From Syncephalis fuscata (lineage: Eukaryota > Zoopagomycota > Zoopagomycetes > Zoopagales > Piptocephalidaceae), in assembly GCA_025786725.1 (NCBI GenBank), contig JAHLTZ010000013.1, forward strand, positions 186,001 to 250,000: a stretch of DNA of 64,000 nt, in the 5' to 3' direction. The notes beneath the pieces were generated by a model. The model was given only the letters and a program-made list of their open reading frames with translations, did no database searches and was not told the DNA's origin. A program made the position numbers and the translations under genes. Below are positions 10,872 to 22,600 of this stretch, piece after piece. Position 1 is the first letter of the stretch. Every line of letters begins with the position of its first letter.

Positions 10872-13800
10872 CTACTCAACGCATTCATCAATACTTACTA
10901 AGCCAAGTTGTTTGGCTAATTTATTATGTTGTTGTTTTGCTAATCCTTTAGTAAATATATCGGCGCTATTTTCATTTGTTGGGCAATAATTGATATTGAT
11001 TAATTTATCATTAACGGCGTCGCGCACGTAATGGTGTTGAATATCAATATGTTTTGAACGCTTATGATGGACAGGATTTTTACTGAGTGCAATACAACCT
11101 TGGTTGTCACATAGGACAGTAATTGGCTGTTGATTATTGAGTTGAAGTCCAATAATAAAATTATTTATCCAGATGGATTCCTTAGTTGCTTCAGTTATAG
11201 CCATGTATTCAGCTTCGGTTGAAGATAATGCAACTGTTCTTTGACGTTTGCTGGCCCATGTAACAGCGGTGTCAGAAAAAGTATAGACATAACCAGTAGT
11301 TGATTTACGGTCATCAATGTTATTTGCCCAATCGGAGTCAGAATAACCGAGTAATATACCACTACCAGTTGAGTAAGTGAGTGAGTAGTGAGAAGTGCCT
11401 TTTATATATCGCATGACACGTTTTATAGCATTCCAATGAATGGGGCGTGGATTGGATGAGTATCGGCTAAGTAGGCTAACTGTGAATGCTAAATCAGGCC
11501 TAGTTGCTTGTGTTAAATACATCAAGCTGCCAATAGCACTTAGATATGGTATGGTGGCCATATATTCGGCTTCCTTTTCAGTTAAAGGATCAGTACTTTT
11601 ACACAGTTTAATGCCGGTGTCCAGAGGTGCTCCTACTGGCTTAGCATCGCTCATATTAAAACGGGCAAGTATGTCTTGAACATATTTGTGCTGTGAAAGC
11701 GTCATAGTGCCACATTTTCTGTTGTAGGTAATTTGAATACCAAGTATGTGATGAATAGCACCCAAGTCCTTCATTTTGAATCGTGAAGATAAGTCAGACT
11801 TAATCTTTTGGACAATGGTTGATGTGTTGCCAATAATAATAAGATCATCAACATAAACGGCGATATGAACAATGGAGTTGTTTGTGTGTTGAGTATAAAC
11901 ACCTGGATCAGCTTCGTTGCGAATGAATTTAAGAGATAGAAGAAATGAATCAATTACAGAGTACCATGCACGGCCGGATTGTTTTAGGCCGTATAATGAT
12001 TTCTTTAATAAACAGACCAAGTTGCCTTCTTCAAAGCCTTCTGGTTGTTTCATGTAAATTTCTTCATCCAAAGTACCATTTAAATAGGCAGTAGTAACAT
12101 CCATTTGATGTACATGATAATTATTTTGCGTGGCAATAGCCAACAGCAAACGAACAGAAGCGAAGCGGACAACAGGTGAAAATGTTTCTTGATAATCGAT
12201 ACCATAAAGCTGTGAATAGCCTTGAGCCACTAGACGGGCTTTGTATCGTTCAACACGGCCGTGTTCATCACGCTTAACTCGAAAGACCCATTTTGAACCT
12301 ATGGCCTTTCGTTCAGCTGGTAATTGAGTAAGTTGCCAAGTCTGATTTTCAAGCAGGCTATTGATTTCATCCTGCATTGCTTCTTGCCATTTATTAGCAT
12401 CGCTACTTGATAATGCTTGTTTTACGCTGGTTGGCTCAGCGTCGATAGATGTAGATAGCATGCCATAGTCACTAGATTGTGATTTTAAAACGCCTTTTCT
12501 TTGGTTGCGCGATGCAACTAATTCGTTGTATGTTGTCGGCCTGTTTGTAATTCGGTTTGAACGACGTTTTGAATTAGAATTATCATCTGAGTTATCATCT
12601 GAATTATCATCTGAATTATATGGCGAATGTGTTGCAGAATTTGAAGATGAAGATGTTGTAGATGGCGGAGATGCTTGTAAGGAGGATGGCGAAGCGGACG
12701 AAGGCTTAAGTGGCGATGATGCACACTTATCAAATGTATCGATGATTAATTCATCGTGAGTAGAAGGCAGTTGATTTGGTGGTGTATATATTGTTGATTC
12801 GTTGAAGATAACATCACGGCTTTTAATGACTTTCTTGGTGTCGATGTTATATAATTTATATGCCTTACTACCGTCAATATAACCAATAAAAATGCAGTTA
12901 TTTGATTTTGAATCAAACTTATTACGTTGACCATGAATGAGAGTGTACGCAGGTGATCCAAATATTCTAAGATGTGCAACAGAGGGTGTGGTGTTATACC
13001 ACAGTTGATTTGGAATAGCATTATCGATCGATTTGCTGGGCGATAAATTACGAATGTGTGCAGCAGTGTGAATGGCTTCAGCCCAGAAACGATTATGTAG
13101 ATTTGCTGATAATAGCATTGATCGAGCGGATTCAATTAACGTACGATTCATGCGTTCTGCAGTACCGTTTTGCTCAGGTGAATATGGAGCAGTTGATTGC
13201 CAAATGATGCCATTTGAAGATAGAAATTGTTGCATCTGTGATGATGTATATTCAGTACCATTGTCAGAGCGTAATGCTTTAATAGACTGACCAGATTGCT
13301 TTTCAACTAATGATTTAAAATCTTTGAAAGTATCAAACAATTGGTTTTTAGAATGTATGAATCTAGTCCATACCTTTCTAGAGTAGTCATCAATAAATAC
13401 AATGAAATACTTTGATCCGCCAATGCTAGGTGTAGACATTGGTCCACATAGATCAGAATGAATAAGTGCAAGCGGAACAGATGAACGAGGAGTGGAGGCG
13501 ACTTTCTTAATAGGTGAACGATGTTGTTTACCTTGTGCGCAAGCAATACAATCGAATTGGGCATTGTTGGTCGTATCTAAACCAGTAACAAGTTTATTAC
13601 TTATTAGTAATTTTAACGAGTTATGATTTAAATGACCATAGCGTTTGTGCCAGAGATCGTAGTTTGCAGTTGCGGCAGGAATGGAAGAAAGTAAAGAGAC
13701 ATCAGAGATATGTAATTTAAAATTAAGTAAATAAAGATTGTTTACGAGGACGGCTTGGCCAATATGAGTACCAGATGTAGAAATGATTTTGCAATCAGAA

Positions 13801-13975
13801 TTATTTTCAAATAAAATAGAGAAGCCATGTGAAGTGAGTTTTCGAACAGATAGTAAATTACTAGTAAGAGATGGAATGTGAAGTACATCACGTAAAACAG
13901 CGTGAACAGTTGATCCATTTAGATGTAGGTCGATTTCAATTGTGCCAATACCAATGGCAGCCATACTAGAGTTGT
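10872..13975 (-). mobile_element. Ty1/copia retrotransposon, 5'-truncated polyprotein
   Basis: One unbroken frame of about 1,034 codons. In order it encodes: the end of the protease region, GAG-pre-integrase (LWHKRYGHLNHNSL ... CIACAQGK), integrase core (HSDLCGP, DDYSRKVW, SDNGTEY, PEQNGTAERMNRT), a low-complexity linker with NSDD repeats, reverse transcriptase (KWVFRVKRD, YVDDLIIIG) and RNase H (GYSDSDWA, STEAEYMA). It ends at the TAG at 10872. Gag and the catalytic protease Asp are missing because the frame is cut at 13975, exactly where the gypsy LTR starts. The order IN-RT-RH identifies copia. The absence of stops means the truncation is recent. The missing 5' part is not on the other side of the gypsy element. 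Confidence 0.92.
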
Positions 13976-14238
13976 TATAACGTATAAAACTTATTCTTAA
14001 ATTAAACTTAAACTTCCACAATATGTGGCCTGAGAGTGTGTAGAAAAATGTATATCCTCTCTTTATTTGAATAAAACATTAGTGTCTTATATAATGGAAC
14101 AGGGGGTAGTTATTAGGCGTGTGTAATACAATTCAGTATACAATACAATATAATGTTTGGGTATAACATTACATGGGGCCTATTTGTATTGAATGTAACA
14201 TTACACTTGTTACAGTAGTGGTAACACTACATGTTACA
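13976..14238 (-). repeat. 3' LTR of the chromovirus
   Basis: 263 bp. In element orientation it starts TGTAACATGT and ends CGTTATA, with imperfect inverted ends (TGTAAC / GTTATA) and a TA rather than CA terminus. It contains TATATAAG and AATAAAG motifs that could serve as promoter and poly(A) signal. It differs from the other copy by a C/T change and an A-run length. Confidence 0.9.
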
Positions 14239-14240
14239 AT

Positions 14241-14250
14241 TCTTCCCCCC
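14241..14250 (-). other. Polypurine tract of the chromovirus
   Basis: On minus this reads GGGGGGAAGA, ending two or three bases before the 3' LTR. This is the expected plus-strand priming site. Confidence 0.75.
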
Positions 14251-14309
14251 ATGGAAATGAATGCCGTCTCGGCATTAGAACATAATGAAAACATACACAA
14301 TTAGTTCAC

Positions 14310-17300
14310 TTAAGTGGCTTGTGAATTATTAAACGCGTCTAGTATCTCTGGCGCATTCGCAAGGTCGTCGCGTGATTGCCAGGTAGCTTCACTTTGATCG
14401 TATCCTTTCCATTTGACTAAATATTCGATACGGCCTCGCCTTTTTCGTTCTTTGAGTATAGCTTCAACTTCGTACTCTTCTTGTCCGGCAATAACATCTG
14501 GAGGTGGTCGGGTAGGTTGTCTTTCGCCAAATTCGGTTGGATTTGGTTCATGTCGTTTAAGTTTAGATATATGAAATACAGGATGTATTCGCATATTATT
14601 TGGTAACTCCAACTTATACGCAACAGAAGATACCTTTTCCACGATAGGAAATGGTCCGAGAAAACGGGCATTAAACTTACGCGTAGGCCGTTGTTTATCT
14701 GCTTCTGTTGTAATGTTGGCAGTTGACAACATGACTAAATTACCAACTTCATATTCTTCTTCTCGTCGTCTATTATCGGCATAACGGGCTTGTCGATCTT
14801 GAGCAATTTTCATTGCAGATTGGGCTTCTGTCAATATAATGTTCATTTTACCAAGGAATTGTGCGGTATTATCTACTAATGTAATGTCGTTATAATCTTG
14901 TTTCACTATAAGATTATCTGCCATTCTTGGATGTCGTCCTAAATCACAATAAAATGGTGTCATTTTAATTGACGATTGTTCCGCGTTATTATACGCAAAC
15001 TCCGCTAGAGAGAGGCAGGTATCCCAATCATCCTGATGATAATTTACGTAATGTCGCAGTATTTGTTCTAGCGTTCTATTAGTGCGTTCTGTTTGACCAT
15101 CGGTCTGCGGATGATATGCGGTTGATGGTTTAAGTTTAACATCAAGTAATTTGAACAGAGAACGCCAAAAAGAACCAACAAAGCGAGTATCGCGGTCGCA
15201 TACCACGCTCTTAGGGAAGCCGTGTAGACGAACAATATTGTCCACAAATAGCTTGGCGACTTCTGGAGCAGATACAGCAGTTTTAGTAGCAATAAAATGT
15301 GCACGTTTCGTCAAGCGATCGACTACCACGAATATGGCATCATGATGTTGCTTAGTCTTTGGCAATTGAACAATAAAGTCCATAGACAAATCTTGCCAAC
15401 GTCCTTCAGGTACTGGTAATGGTTGTAGTAAACCAGCCGGTTGTTGCTGAGAAGGTTTATTACGCTGGCATGCATCACATGAATTAACATATTTGTAAAT
15501 GTCAGATCGTAATTCAGGCCACCAATATGATCGCTGCACATTTGCAATAGTCTTTTCAATGCCGAAATGGCCAGCAGACGGTGCGTCGTGCCTTTCGCGC
15601 AATATGTCAGCTCGCAACTGATAATCTTTGGGTATGCAAATACGTGGTTCACGATTACGCATTTCGTATATTAGACCATCATCAGAACCAAGTCGAAATT
15701 GGCGCGACCATTTGCGCAATTCTTTCGAATGCGCTGTTTCTATCCCCCCCTCTAGAAATGTTTTCACACCTGTGAAAAACGCGTCTTGATTATATCCTGC
15801 ACGGATACGTTGTAACAAATCATCATTTGGGGCAATAGTAGTGATGTTATTAATAGAGACGGGTGGTGTATCGGTACGTCGTGATAAAGCATCTGCAACG
15901 ACATTCATACGGCCAGGCTTGTAATGAATAGTAAAATTGAAACGACTAATCCATTCTAAATAACGTTCATGGCGAGCAGGTATTTTGACTTGTTCACGTA
16001 TGTATTTAAGCGGCATATGATCTGTATAAATGTCGAAATGTTTGCCAGTAAGGTATGTTTCCCACACACGCGTAGCTTCCATAATTGCAAACATTTCTTT
16101 ATCGTAAGTTGGCCAATTACGCTGTGTGCTTGTAAGAGTGCGTGAGTGGTAGGCAACTGGACGTTTACCACTTTCATCTTCTTGTTCTAGTACAGCACCG
16201 ATGGCGAAGTCGGATGCATCAGTAGTTACCATAAATGGTAATTTGGGGTCGGCTGTACGTAAAATTGGAGCGTTACACAAACGTTTCTTTAATTCCTCGA
16301 ATGCTAATGTAGGCGCACCCGCCATATTGAAAGGTACGTCATCACGTGTAAGTTCACTAAGTGGTTCTGCAATCTTAGAATAATTAGAAACAAAACGCCG
16401 ATAGTAGCCAGTTGTTCCAAGAAAACTACGAATACCAGACACGTCTTTTGGTATTGGCCATGATGTAATAGCCTTTACTTTGTCAGCACATGTATGTATT
16501 CCTTCTGCACTGACCATGTGGCCTAAAAACTCAACATTTGACACACCAAATTCACATTTACTTGCTTTAGCATAAAGTTGATGTTTACGTAAAAGTTCTA
16601 AAACTTGTTTAATATGTTCATTGTGTTCATCAGATGTTTTACTATAAATAAGAATATCATCTAAAAATACAACAACACATTTATCAAGCAAAGGACGTAA
16701 TACATCATGCATAAGTCGCATAAATGTAGCAGGAGCATTGGTCAAGCCAAATGGGAGAACTCGAAACTCATAATGGCCGTATCGTGTGTGAAAAGCCGTT
16801 TTTGGGACATCTTCATCTCGAACGCGTATTTGATGATAGCCAGAACGCAAATCAATTTTAGTAAATATCTTTGCACCTTCTAATTGATCAAATAACTCAT
16901 CAATAAATGGTAATGAGTACTTGTTCTTGATGGTTATGTTATTCAACATACGGTAGTCGACACACATACGCATAGTACCTTCCTTCTTTTTAACAAAAAG
17001 TACTGGTGCGCCGTATGGTGATACGCTTGGTTGAATAAAACCTTTGGCTACTAATTCATCTAGTTGTTGCTTTAATTCGGCCATTTCATTGCGTGATAAT
17101 CGATATGGTGGACGTGAAGGTGGGGCATGACCAGGTTCTAAGTCGATTGCAAAATCGACGGCACGTGGAGGCGGTAATCCGGACGGTAATTCATCTGGAA
17201 ATACATCTTTAAATTGATTTAACGTGGATGCATATTTACCAGAGAAAGCAAGCTTGCCAGGCTCGAGAATGGATACTGTGGTAGTACCACCAGCAGTGGA

Positions 17301-17927
17301 TAAGAATGCGAGGAATGTTTCATTATTGTCTGGTTCATCTAAAGTTTGTTCTAGTTGTTCCAATGACATTAATGAGGGGGTAATAATATGAGTGTTAAAT
17401 GGAATATTACGTGTAGAAGAGGACATATTATTAAATAAAATTGGAGTTGATGTAATTGGATCATTCTGCAATGTCTGTATAGTTCTAGATGTCCAATCAA
17501 TTTGTGGATTGAACATCATAAACCAAGGCATTCCAAGTATTGCCTGATATTTTCCCAATGGCATAATTTCAAAGTCTAAATAGTTGGACCATGATTTTAT
17601 TGAAATTGGTACTGAACGAGCAAACAAGGATGCGCGACAAATAGAACCGTTACCTAGTTTAATTTCCTGGCCACCATTTGCATACTTTTCAGTATTAATG
17701 TTTGAGGACATTACAAATGCTGCGTCAAGGAAATTATCGGTGGCACCACAATCGATTAAAATTAAGGCAGGGTGGCCATTAATTTGAGCATTAAGTGTAA
17801 TTAATGGACATCGTTTTAAGGATGCTAATCGATTGTATTCGGCAGGTAACCCGGGAGGGGAAATTGGTCGGCTACATTGTTTGTGACCAGTGCGTACGCC
17901 GTTCTTCACTGGTCGCTGTCTTTTCCC
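14310..17927 (-). CDS. pol: Chromovirus Pol polyprotein with C-terminal chromodomain
   Basis: About 1,200 residues in the -1 frame relative to gag. Order: aspartic protease ([13 protein letters not shown]), reverse transcriptase ([11 protein letters not shown] catalytic motif), RNase H ([17 protein letters not shown]), H2C2 integrase zinc finger (HDAPSAGHF ... CDACQRNK), integrase core with D, D, E ([26 protein letters not shown]) and a C-terminal chromodomain ([31 protein letters not shown]). The chromodomain places it among chromoviruses, which may target methylated histone chromatin. The protease has D-C-G where D-S/T-G is usual. The frame has no ATG at its beginning; the first open codons lie upstream of the gag stop, which fits -1 frameshifting. 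Confidence 0.93.
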   Translation of the reverse strand, partial: GKRQRPVKNGVRTGHKQCSRPISPPGLPAEYNRLASLKRCPLITLNAQINGHPALILIDCGATDNFLDAAFVMSSNINTEKYANGGQEIKLGNGSICRASLFARSVPISIKSWSNYLDFEIMPLGKYQAILGMPWFMMFNPQIDWTSRTIQTLQNDPITSTPILFNNMSSSTRNIPFNTHIITPSLMSLEQLEQTLDEPDNNETFLAFLSTAGGTTTVSILEPGKLAFSGKYASTLNQFKDVFPDELPSGLPPPRAVDFAIDLEPGHAPPSRPPYRLSRNEMAELKQQLDELVAKGFIQPSVSPYGAPVLFVKKKEGTMRMCVDYRMLNNITIKNKYSLPFIDELFDQLEGAKIFTKIDLRSGYHQIRVRDEDVPKTAFHTRYGHYEFRVLPFGLTNAPATFMRLMHDVLRPLLDKCVVVFLDDILIYSKTSDEHNEHIKQVLELLRKHQLYAKASKCEFGVSNVEFLGHMVSAEGIHTCADKVKAITSWPIPKDVSGIRSFLGTTGYYRRFVSNYSKIAEPLSELTRDDVPFNMAGAPTLAFEELKKRLCNAPILRTADPKLPFMVTTDASDFAIGAVLEQEDESGKRPVAYHSRTLTSTQRNWPTYDKEMFAIMEATRVWETYLTGKHFDIYTDHMPLKYIREQVKIPARHERYLEWISRFNFTIHYKPGRMNVVADALSRRTDTPPVSINNITTIAPNDDLLQRIRAGYNQDAFFTGVKTFLEGGIETAHSKELRKWSRQFRLGSDDGLIYEMRNREPRICIPKDYQLRADILRERHDAPSAGHFGIEKTIANVQRSYWWPELRSDIYKYVNSCDACQRNKPSQQQPAGLLQPLPVPEGRWQDLSMDFIVQLPKTKQHHDAIFVVVDRLTKRAHFIATKTAVSAPEVAKLFVDNIVRLHGFPKSVVCDRDTRFVGSFWRSLFKLLDVKLKPSTAYHPQTDGQTERTNRTLEQILRHYVNYHQDDWDTCLSLAEFAYNNAEQSSIKMTPFYCDLGRHPRMADNLIVKQDYNDITLVDNTAQFLGKMNIILTEAQSAMKIAQDRQARYADNRRREEEYEVGNLVMLSTANITTEADKQRPTRKFNARFLGPFPIVEKVSSVAYKLELPNNMRIHPVFHISKLKRHEPNPTEFGERQPTRPPPDVIAGQEEYEVEAILKERKRRGRIEYLVKWKGYDQSEATWQSRDDLANAPEILDAFNNSQAT
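17885..17927 (-). promoter_or_regulatory. Putative -1 ribosomal frameshift signal (gag-pol)
   Basis: On minus, the slippery heptamer GGGAAAA (17927-17921) sits in gag phase as G GGA AAA. A 6-nt spacer GACAGC (17920-17915) follows, then a perfect 8-bp stem, GACCAGTG (17914-17907) with CACTGGTC (17892-17885), and a 14-nt loop. The gag stop codon TGA lies across the stem end. Shifting -1 at the heptamer enters the pol frame, which stays open to the chromodomain. The geometry matches classic retroviral-type signals. Function is inferred. Confidence 0.8.
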
Positions 17928-18937
17928 GTTTCCGTTTCAGAAGTAGTAGGCGTATCTGAATATGGTTCATCATCGTCATCGGAAATTAATTCGAGGCGGT
18001 AAGCCCGTCGAAATGGGTTGTTATTTGTTTTGAAATGTTGACGGTTAAATGGATTATTATGGTTGCTATTGTTGCGGTTGTTGTTATTGTTATTGTTATT
18101 ATTATTATTGACATATTGGACACGTCGATCAGTATTTCGTCGTTCCGCCATGCAATGTTTGGCCATGTGATTGTTACCACCACAATTATAACATTTAAGT
18201 GGTTGGTTTTCCATACGGTCTAGTTCCATAGGGGCAGATCCGGTGTATTTTGTTTTTAGAGGAGTCATGGAGTGGCCCGTCGTGTCATATAAGGTGGCGG
18301 TGCGAATGGCTTCTTGTAGATCAGTAATACACCGGACGCGTATTTCTTGACTAGCTGTAGCACTATTTAAGCCAGATGCAAATCGATGAACTTGATCGGG
18401 CATATCCATGTTAGGTAACCGGCCGACTACTTCAAGAAATTTGTTAGCGTATTCTTGCACGGACTGTTTGCCTTGCTTAAGACGGTCTAATTGACATCTT
18501 ATGGAGGGGCCTTGTTGTATTGGTTGAAATTGAAATATTAGTCGGTCTTTTAAATTTTCCCAATTTGTAATGTTTGTATAACCTTGTTTCCCTTTTAGGA
18601 AATTTTGACGATTATCAATAAACCATCTTTGTGCTGAACCTCCTAACAAAGAGACGACGGCTACTAGTTGTTGAGCGTCATTCCATTCTGTACGGGCACT
18701 GAGAGCAAAATCCACGGTACCAATCCATAAATTTAAATCTTCTGACGAATGGCCGTGATATTTGGTGAAGTGTGCACCGAACGATAGATTGTGATTGCTA
18801 CTGATGACATGAGGTATTGGTGTAGCAGATCCTGGGGCGTGTTGTGAATCGGTAAGTGTTTCCATTATAGTTGCGGGAAAAAAATCCGGTGAGGGTATTG
18901 GGCTTTCAGAGCTATCACTCGAGTGATCAAATGGCAT
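17906..18937 (-). CDS. gag: Chromovirus Gag
   Basis: 343 residues from the ATG at 18937. The central part is a capsid-like retrotransposon gag domain ([17 protein letters not shown], then [14 protein letters not shown] and [16 protein letters not shown]). The C-terminus has one CCHC zinc knuckle, [14 protein letters not shown], for RNA binding, followed by an asparagine run and an acidic tail. It ends at TGA 17906-17908 inside the frameshift stem. Confidence 0.9.
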   Translation of the reverse strand: MPFDHSSDSSESPIPSPDFFPATIMETLTDSQHAPGSATPIPHVISSNHNLSFGAHFTKYHGHSSEDLNLWIGTVDFALSARTEWNDAQQLVAVVSLLGGSAQRWFIDNRQNFLKGKQGYTNITNWENLKDRLIFQFQPIQQGPSIRCQLDRLKQGKQSVQEYANKFLEVVGRLPNMDMPDQVHRFASGLNSATASQEIRVRCITDLQEAIRTATLYDTTGHSMTPLKTKYTGSAPMELDRMENQPLKCYNCGGNNHMAKHCMAERRNTDRRVQYVNNNNNNNNNNNRNNSNHNNPFNRQHFKTNNNPFRRAYRLELISDDDDEPYSDTPTTSETETGKDSDQ

Positions 18938-18950
18938 AAGTTAACAACTA

Positions 18951-18963
18951 CCCGTTGCTACCA
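18951..18963 (-). other. Primer-binding site, initiator tRNA-Met type
   Basis: On minus, TGGTAGCAACGGG begins one base after the 5' LTR. Its complement ends ...GUUGCUACCA, which gives a tRNA with U72 and A73. A1:U72 is the hallmark of eukaryotic initiator tRNA-Met. Exact primer identity needs the tRNA sequence of this organism. Confidence 0.75.
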
Positions 18964-18964
18964 A

Positions 18965-19228
18965 TATAACGTATAAAACTTATTCTTAAATTAAACTTAA
19001 ACTTCCACAATATGTGGCCTGAGAGTGTGTAGAAAAAATGTATATTCTCTCTTTATTTGAATAAAACATTAGTGTCTTATATAATGGAACAGGGGGTAGT
19101 TATTAGGCGTGTGTAATACAATTCAGTATACAATACAATATAATGTTTGGGTATAACATTACATGGGGCCTATTTGTATTGAATGTAACATTACACTTGT
19201 TACAGTAGTGGTAACACTACATGTTACA
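18965..19228 (-). repeat. 5' LTR of the chromovirus
   Basis: 264 bp, matching 13976-14238 except for one substitution and one extra A. It abuts, without a spacer or target duplication, an interrupted gag reading frame of another gypsy element on the opposite strand. Confidence 0.9.
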
Positions 19229-19608
19229 AAATCGGTTCTAACGACTACGTCCGCAGCAATGTCCGCTCGTTACGAATCCGTTCTATCGATGACTTTCGAT
19301 CTATTGGTCATAGTATTGAATTAGGAAGATACACCCATAAGTTACTGCATGCGGCTAAGGCCAGCATAAACGTTGTTACTAATGACCAATCTCTGTCCGT
19401 GTCCAAGACGGCACCCAATGCAATGCAAGTAGGTACCCGTTCCGGCAATAACCGTCGCCCCAAACAACAGCCAGCTACACGTCGCTTCCCTTGTACCCTC
19501 TGTGATGATACGAATCACTACACACATCAATGTCCAAATTTAGCCACTGCCCGTGCATCGATAGCCAGTAAACTACCTGCTAATGATGCCAAACAGGCGG
19601 AAAACTAA
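19229..19608 (+). CDS. gag: Gag C-terminal remnant of the second gypsy element
   Basis: The frame is open from the LTR junction to TAA 19606-19608, about 126 residues, with no own start. It carries a zinc-knuckle-like CTLCDDTNHYTHQC (C-x2-C-x4-H-x4-C) after an Arg/Gln-rich basic stretch. The N-terminal capsid part is absent. Confidence 0.75.
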
Positions 19609-19619
19609 ATGGGACGTCG

Positions 19620-22600
19620 ATGTGTAAGGGTAACGACGTCCCACTCCAAGTAAATCCCTTATCGACCATATCCGCAATTAATGTTGCTTCCGCTACCACA
19701 TTATTGCAGGATGGAACGATTAATGGACATATGGTATCGATGTTAATTGATACGGGTGCTGAACGAACGGTTATTTCTAGCGCTATATGTAGAAATATTG
19801 GCCTTGCCTTAGGCCCGTTCACTGATTCATTCGTTAGATTAGCTGATGGCCGACACGCTAACACTCGTGGCCACTCCTTGGTGGATATCGAAATAGCTAG
19901 CGTTGTTCGGAAGGTTAAAGCAATAGTATTAGATACTTCCCCGTATCCAGTATTATTAGGCATGGATTGGTTATCCGCCGCTGGTGCCAGCATTGATTGC
20001 GCAGCTGGCAAATTGTTTATTGATGGCCAATCCATTGACATGAAATTGTCCAACACTCCATCGCACGGTATACATGTAGTTGCCGTGGCTGGAAAAGTCC
20101 GTAATGGCCGGATACTTTCTAAGTTACAACAGCACTTAGTAAGACGGGATATCCGACCTACCGAGCAAGTTGATAATGCCGTGGTATCATTGGCACTATC
20201 CCAACTACCTCGCGTAGATCTGTCTGAGTCCATCCGACTAGCCCGACTCAACAAACTGTTACTGGAATATACGGATCTATTCGCGGTAAATCCGAATAAT
20301 CCACAAGCAGCTACTAGAGTTCGCCATACCATTAATACTGGTGACTCTAAACCCATTAATACTCCTCCGTACCGTTCTGCTTACCGTCAACGTGAAAAGA
20401 TAACTGAAGCCATTAACGATATGCTTGAGAATGGCATTATTGAACCATCTCGCAGTCCTTGGTCATCTCCAGTTGTTCTTGTTAATAAGAAAGATGGTGG
20501 TGAACGTTTTTGTGTCGATTATCGTAAATTGAACGACGCCACTAAGAAGGATTCATATCCTACGACTCGCATTGATGATGCACTAGATATGTTATCTGGT
20601 GCCTGTTGGTTTACTACTTTGGACCTTGCCTCTGGCTATTGGCAAATCCAAATGAACGAAGCAGACAAGGAAAAGACAGCCTTTGTTACACATGCTGGCC
20701 TATATCAATTCCGTGTCATGCCATTTGGCTTATGCAACGCGCCAGCGACCTTTCAACGATTAATGGACGAAGTATTGGCTGGTCTGAAGTGGCATTCATG
20801 TATTGTTTACTTAGACGATATTATTGTATTTGGTAGGACGTTTGATGAACACCTGCAACGTCTACGAACAGTTTTTAATCGTCTACGCGATGCTGGACTT
20901 CGCCTTAAACGTAGCAAATGTCACTTTGGCCAACAACAAATAGCCTATCTTGGCCATGTCGTGAATGCTAATGGTGTTAAACCAGACCCAGATAAAGTCG
21001 CTGCTGTGCATAATTTCCCTCGCCCTACTGATATACGTGGCTGTAAAAGCTTCCTTGGTCTTGCATCCTATTATCGACGCTTTATTAGCCGTTTTGCCGA
21101 ACGAGCCGAGCCCATTCGTCGCCTTGAGAAGAAAGGTACACCCTTCGTGTGGTCAGACGAACAACAAACCGCCTTCGATGATTTACGCACTACATTGACT
21201 AGTGATACTGTGTTAGCTTATCCAACACTATCTAAGCCGTTTCGAATTGAAACTGATGCTTCTACTTACGGTTTGGGCGCAGTATTATCGCAACAAATCG
21301 ACGATGGATGGCGACCGATTGCTTATGCCAGTAGAGCGTTGAATGATGCACAAAAGAACTATTCAGCTACCGAATGCGAATGTATGGCTATTGTATGGGC
21401 CATAGAGAAGTTCCGACCTTATATATACGGTAGTGAATTTACAGTAGTCACTGATCACTCAGCTCTACGTTGGTTAATGTCACGACCCAATCCAACTGGT
21501 CGACTTGGCCGTTGGGCATTGAAGTTACAGGAATACCGTCCGACTATCGAATATAGGCGTGGTACTGCCAATGCCAATGCAGATGCCTTGTCACGAGATC
21601 CGTTGCCATGGCACGAGCTAGTTGAACTAGCTGAACAAGACAAAGTAGAAGAAGTAATGCACATAGCGGAAAATACAACACCGTTGCTACCAACTGAAGA
21701 AGAATGGGTATATGCACAACAAACAGAGTTAACTACTGCTGATGTATATGCTTATTTACAACAAGGTGCTGAGTATATGACGCTAATGTCCGATGCTAGT
21801 CGGCGTGCTTTACGAAAACGTGCTAAACGCTTTGAGCTAGTGACTGGTCGGTTGAAGAGGAAGGTTATGAAAGGCGATGTGATGACAGAGTTGTTGGATG
21901 TTGTGCCTAATCAATATCGACCTATAGTTCTATATCATTGTCATGATAAAGAATTAGCTGGTCATTTGGGTATTACTCGTACTTACCAACGACTACGTCA
22001 GAGCTACTGGTGGCAGAATATGCATAGTGATGTATGCGACTATGTGACATCGTGCACAGTATGTCAGAAGATACGACGAATACACCAACGATCTGGATTA
22101 TTACAATCACTACCAGTGCCAGAAAAGCCATTCGACTTTATTGCCATCGACCTTATGGGTCCATTTACTGAGTCTGAACATGGTAATAAGTACGTAGCTG
22201 TATGCTGTGATTACACCACGCGTTGGATTGAAGCCGCTGCTATCCCAGATGCAACTGCAGAAACTACAGTACAGTTCCTGATGAATAACGTTATTGCTAG
22301 ACACGGCATGCCTAGTGTACTACTTACTGATGGTGGTACTAACTTTACATCTGGATTAACTGCCGGTATTGCGAAACGACTTGGCATACAGCGACGGATT
22401 ACCTCCGCACGACGTCCACAGACTGACGGACTAGTTGAGCGTTTTAATCATACACTTGCATCGATGATCGCTAAGTTCACTAGTGATTTCGAAAAAGATT
22501 GGGATAAATATCTACCCCTGCTATTGTTTGCATACAGAACAACGAAACAGTCATCCGCTGGCCACTCACCATTTCAGTTACTATTCGGCCGAGAGGCGAC

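Larger units (their letters stand above)
13976..19228 (-). mobile_element. Complete Ty3/gypsy chromovirus
   Basis: A full-length LTR retrotransposon on minus: 5' LTR 18965-19228, primer-binding site 18951-18963, gag 17906-18937, pol 14310 to about 17927, polypurine tract about 14241-14250, 3' LTR 13976-14238. The two LTRs differ by one substitution and one base in an A-run, so insertion is recent. Both ORFs are intact, so the element may be competent. The flanks do not show matching target duplications (GTTGT on the left, AAATC on the right). The left flank is a copia pol and the right flank is the gag of another gypsy element. Confidence 0.93.

Noticed and set aside
12505-13564. Long ORFs on both strands over the copia element (for example 12505-12759 +, 12746-13135 -)
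   Set aside because: They are shadows of the copia polyprotein; codon content and domains support only the minus-strand frame.
19587-19620. GGAAAAC as a canonical -1 slippery site for the second gypsy element
   Set aside because: The first three bases are not identical (G, G, A), so it does not fit X XXY YYZ; reinitiation at ATG 19620 is as likely.
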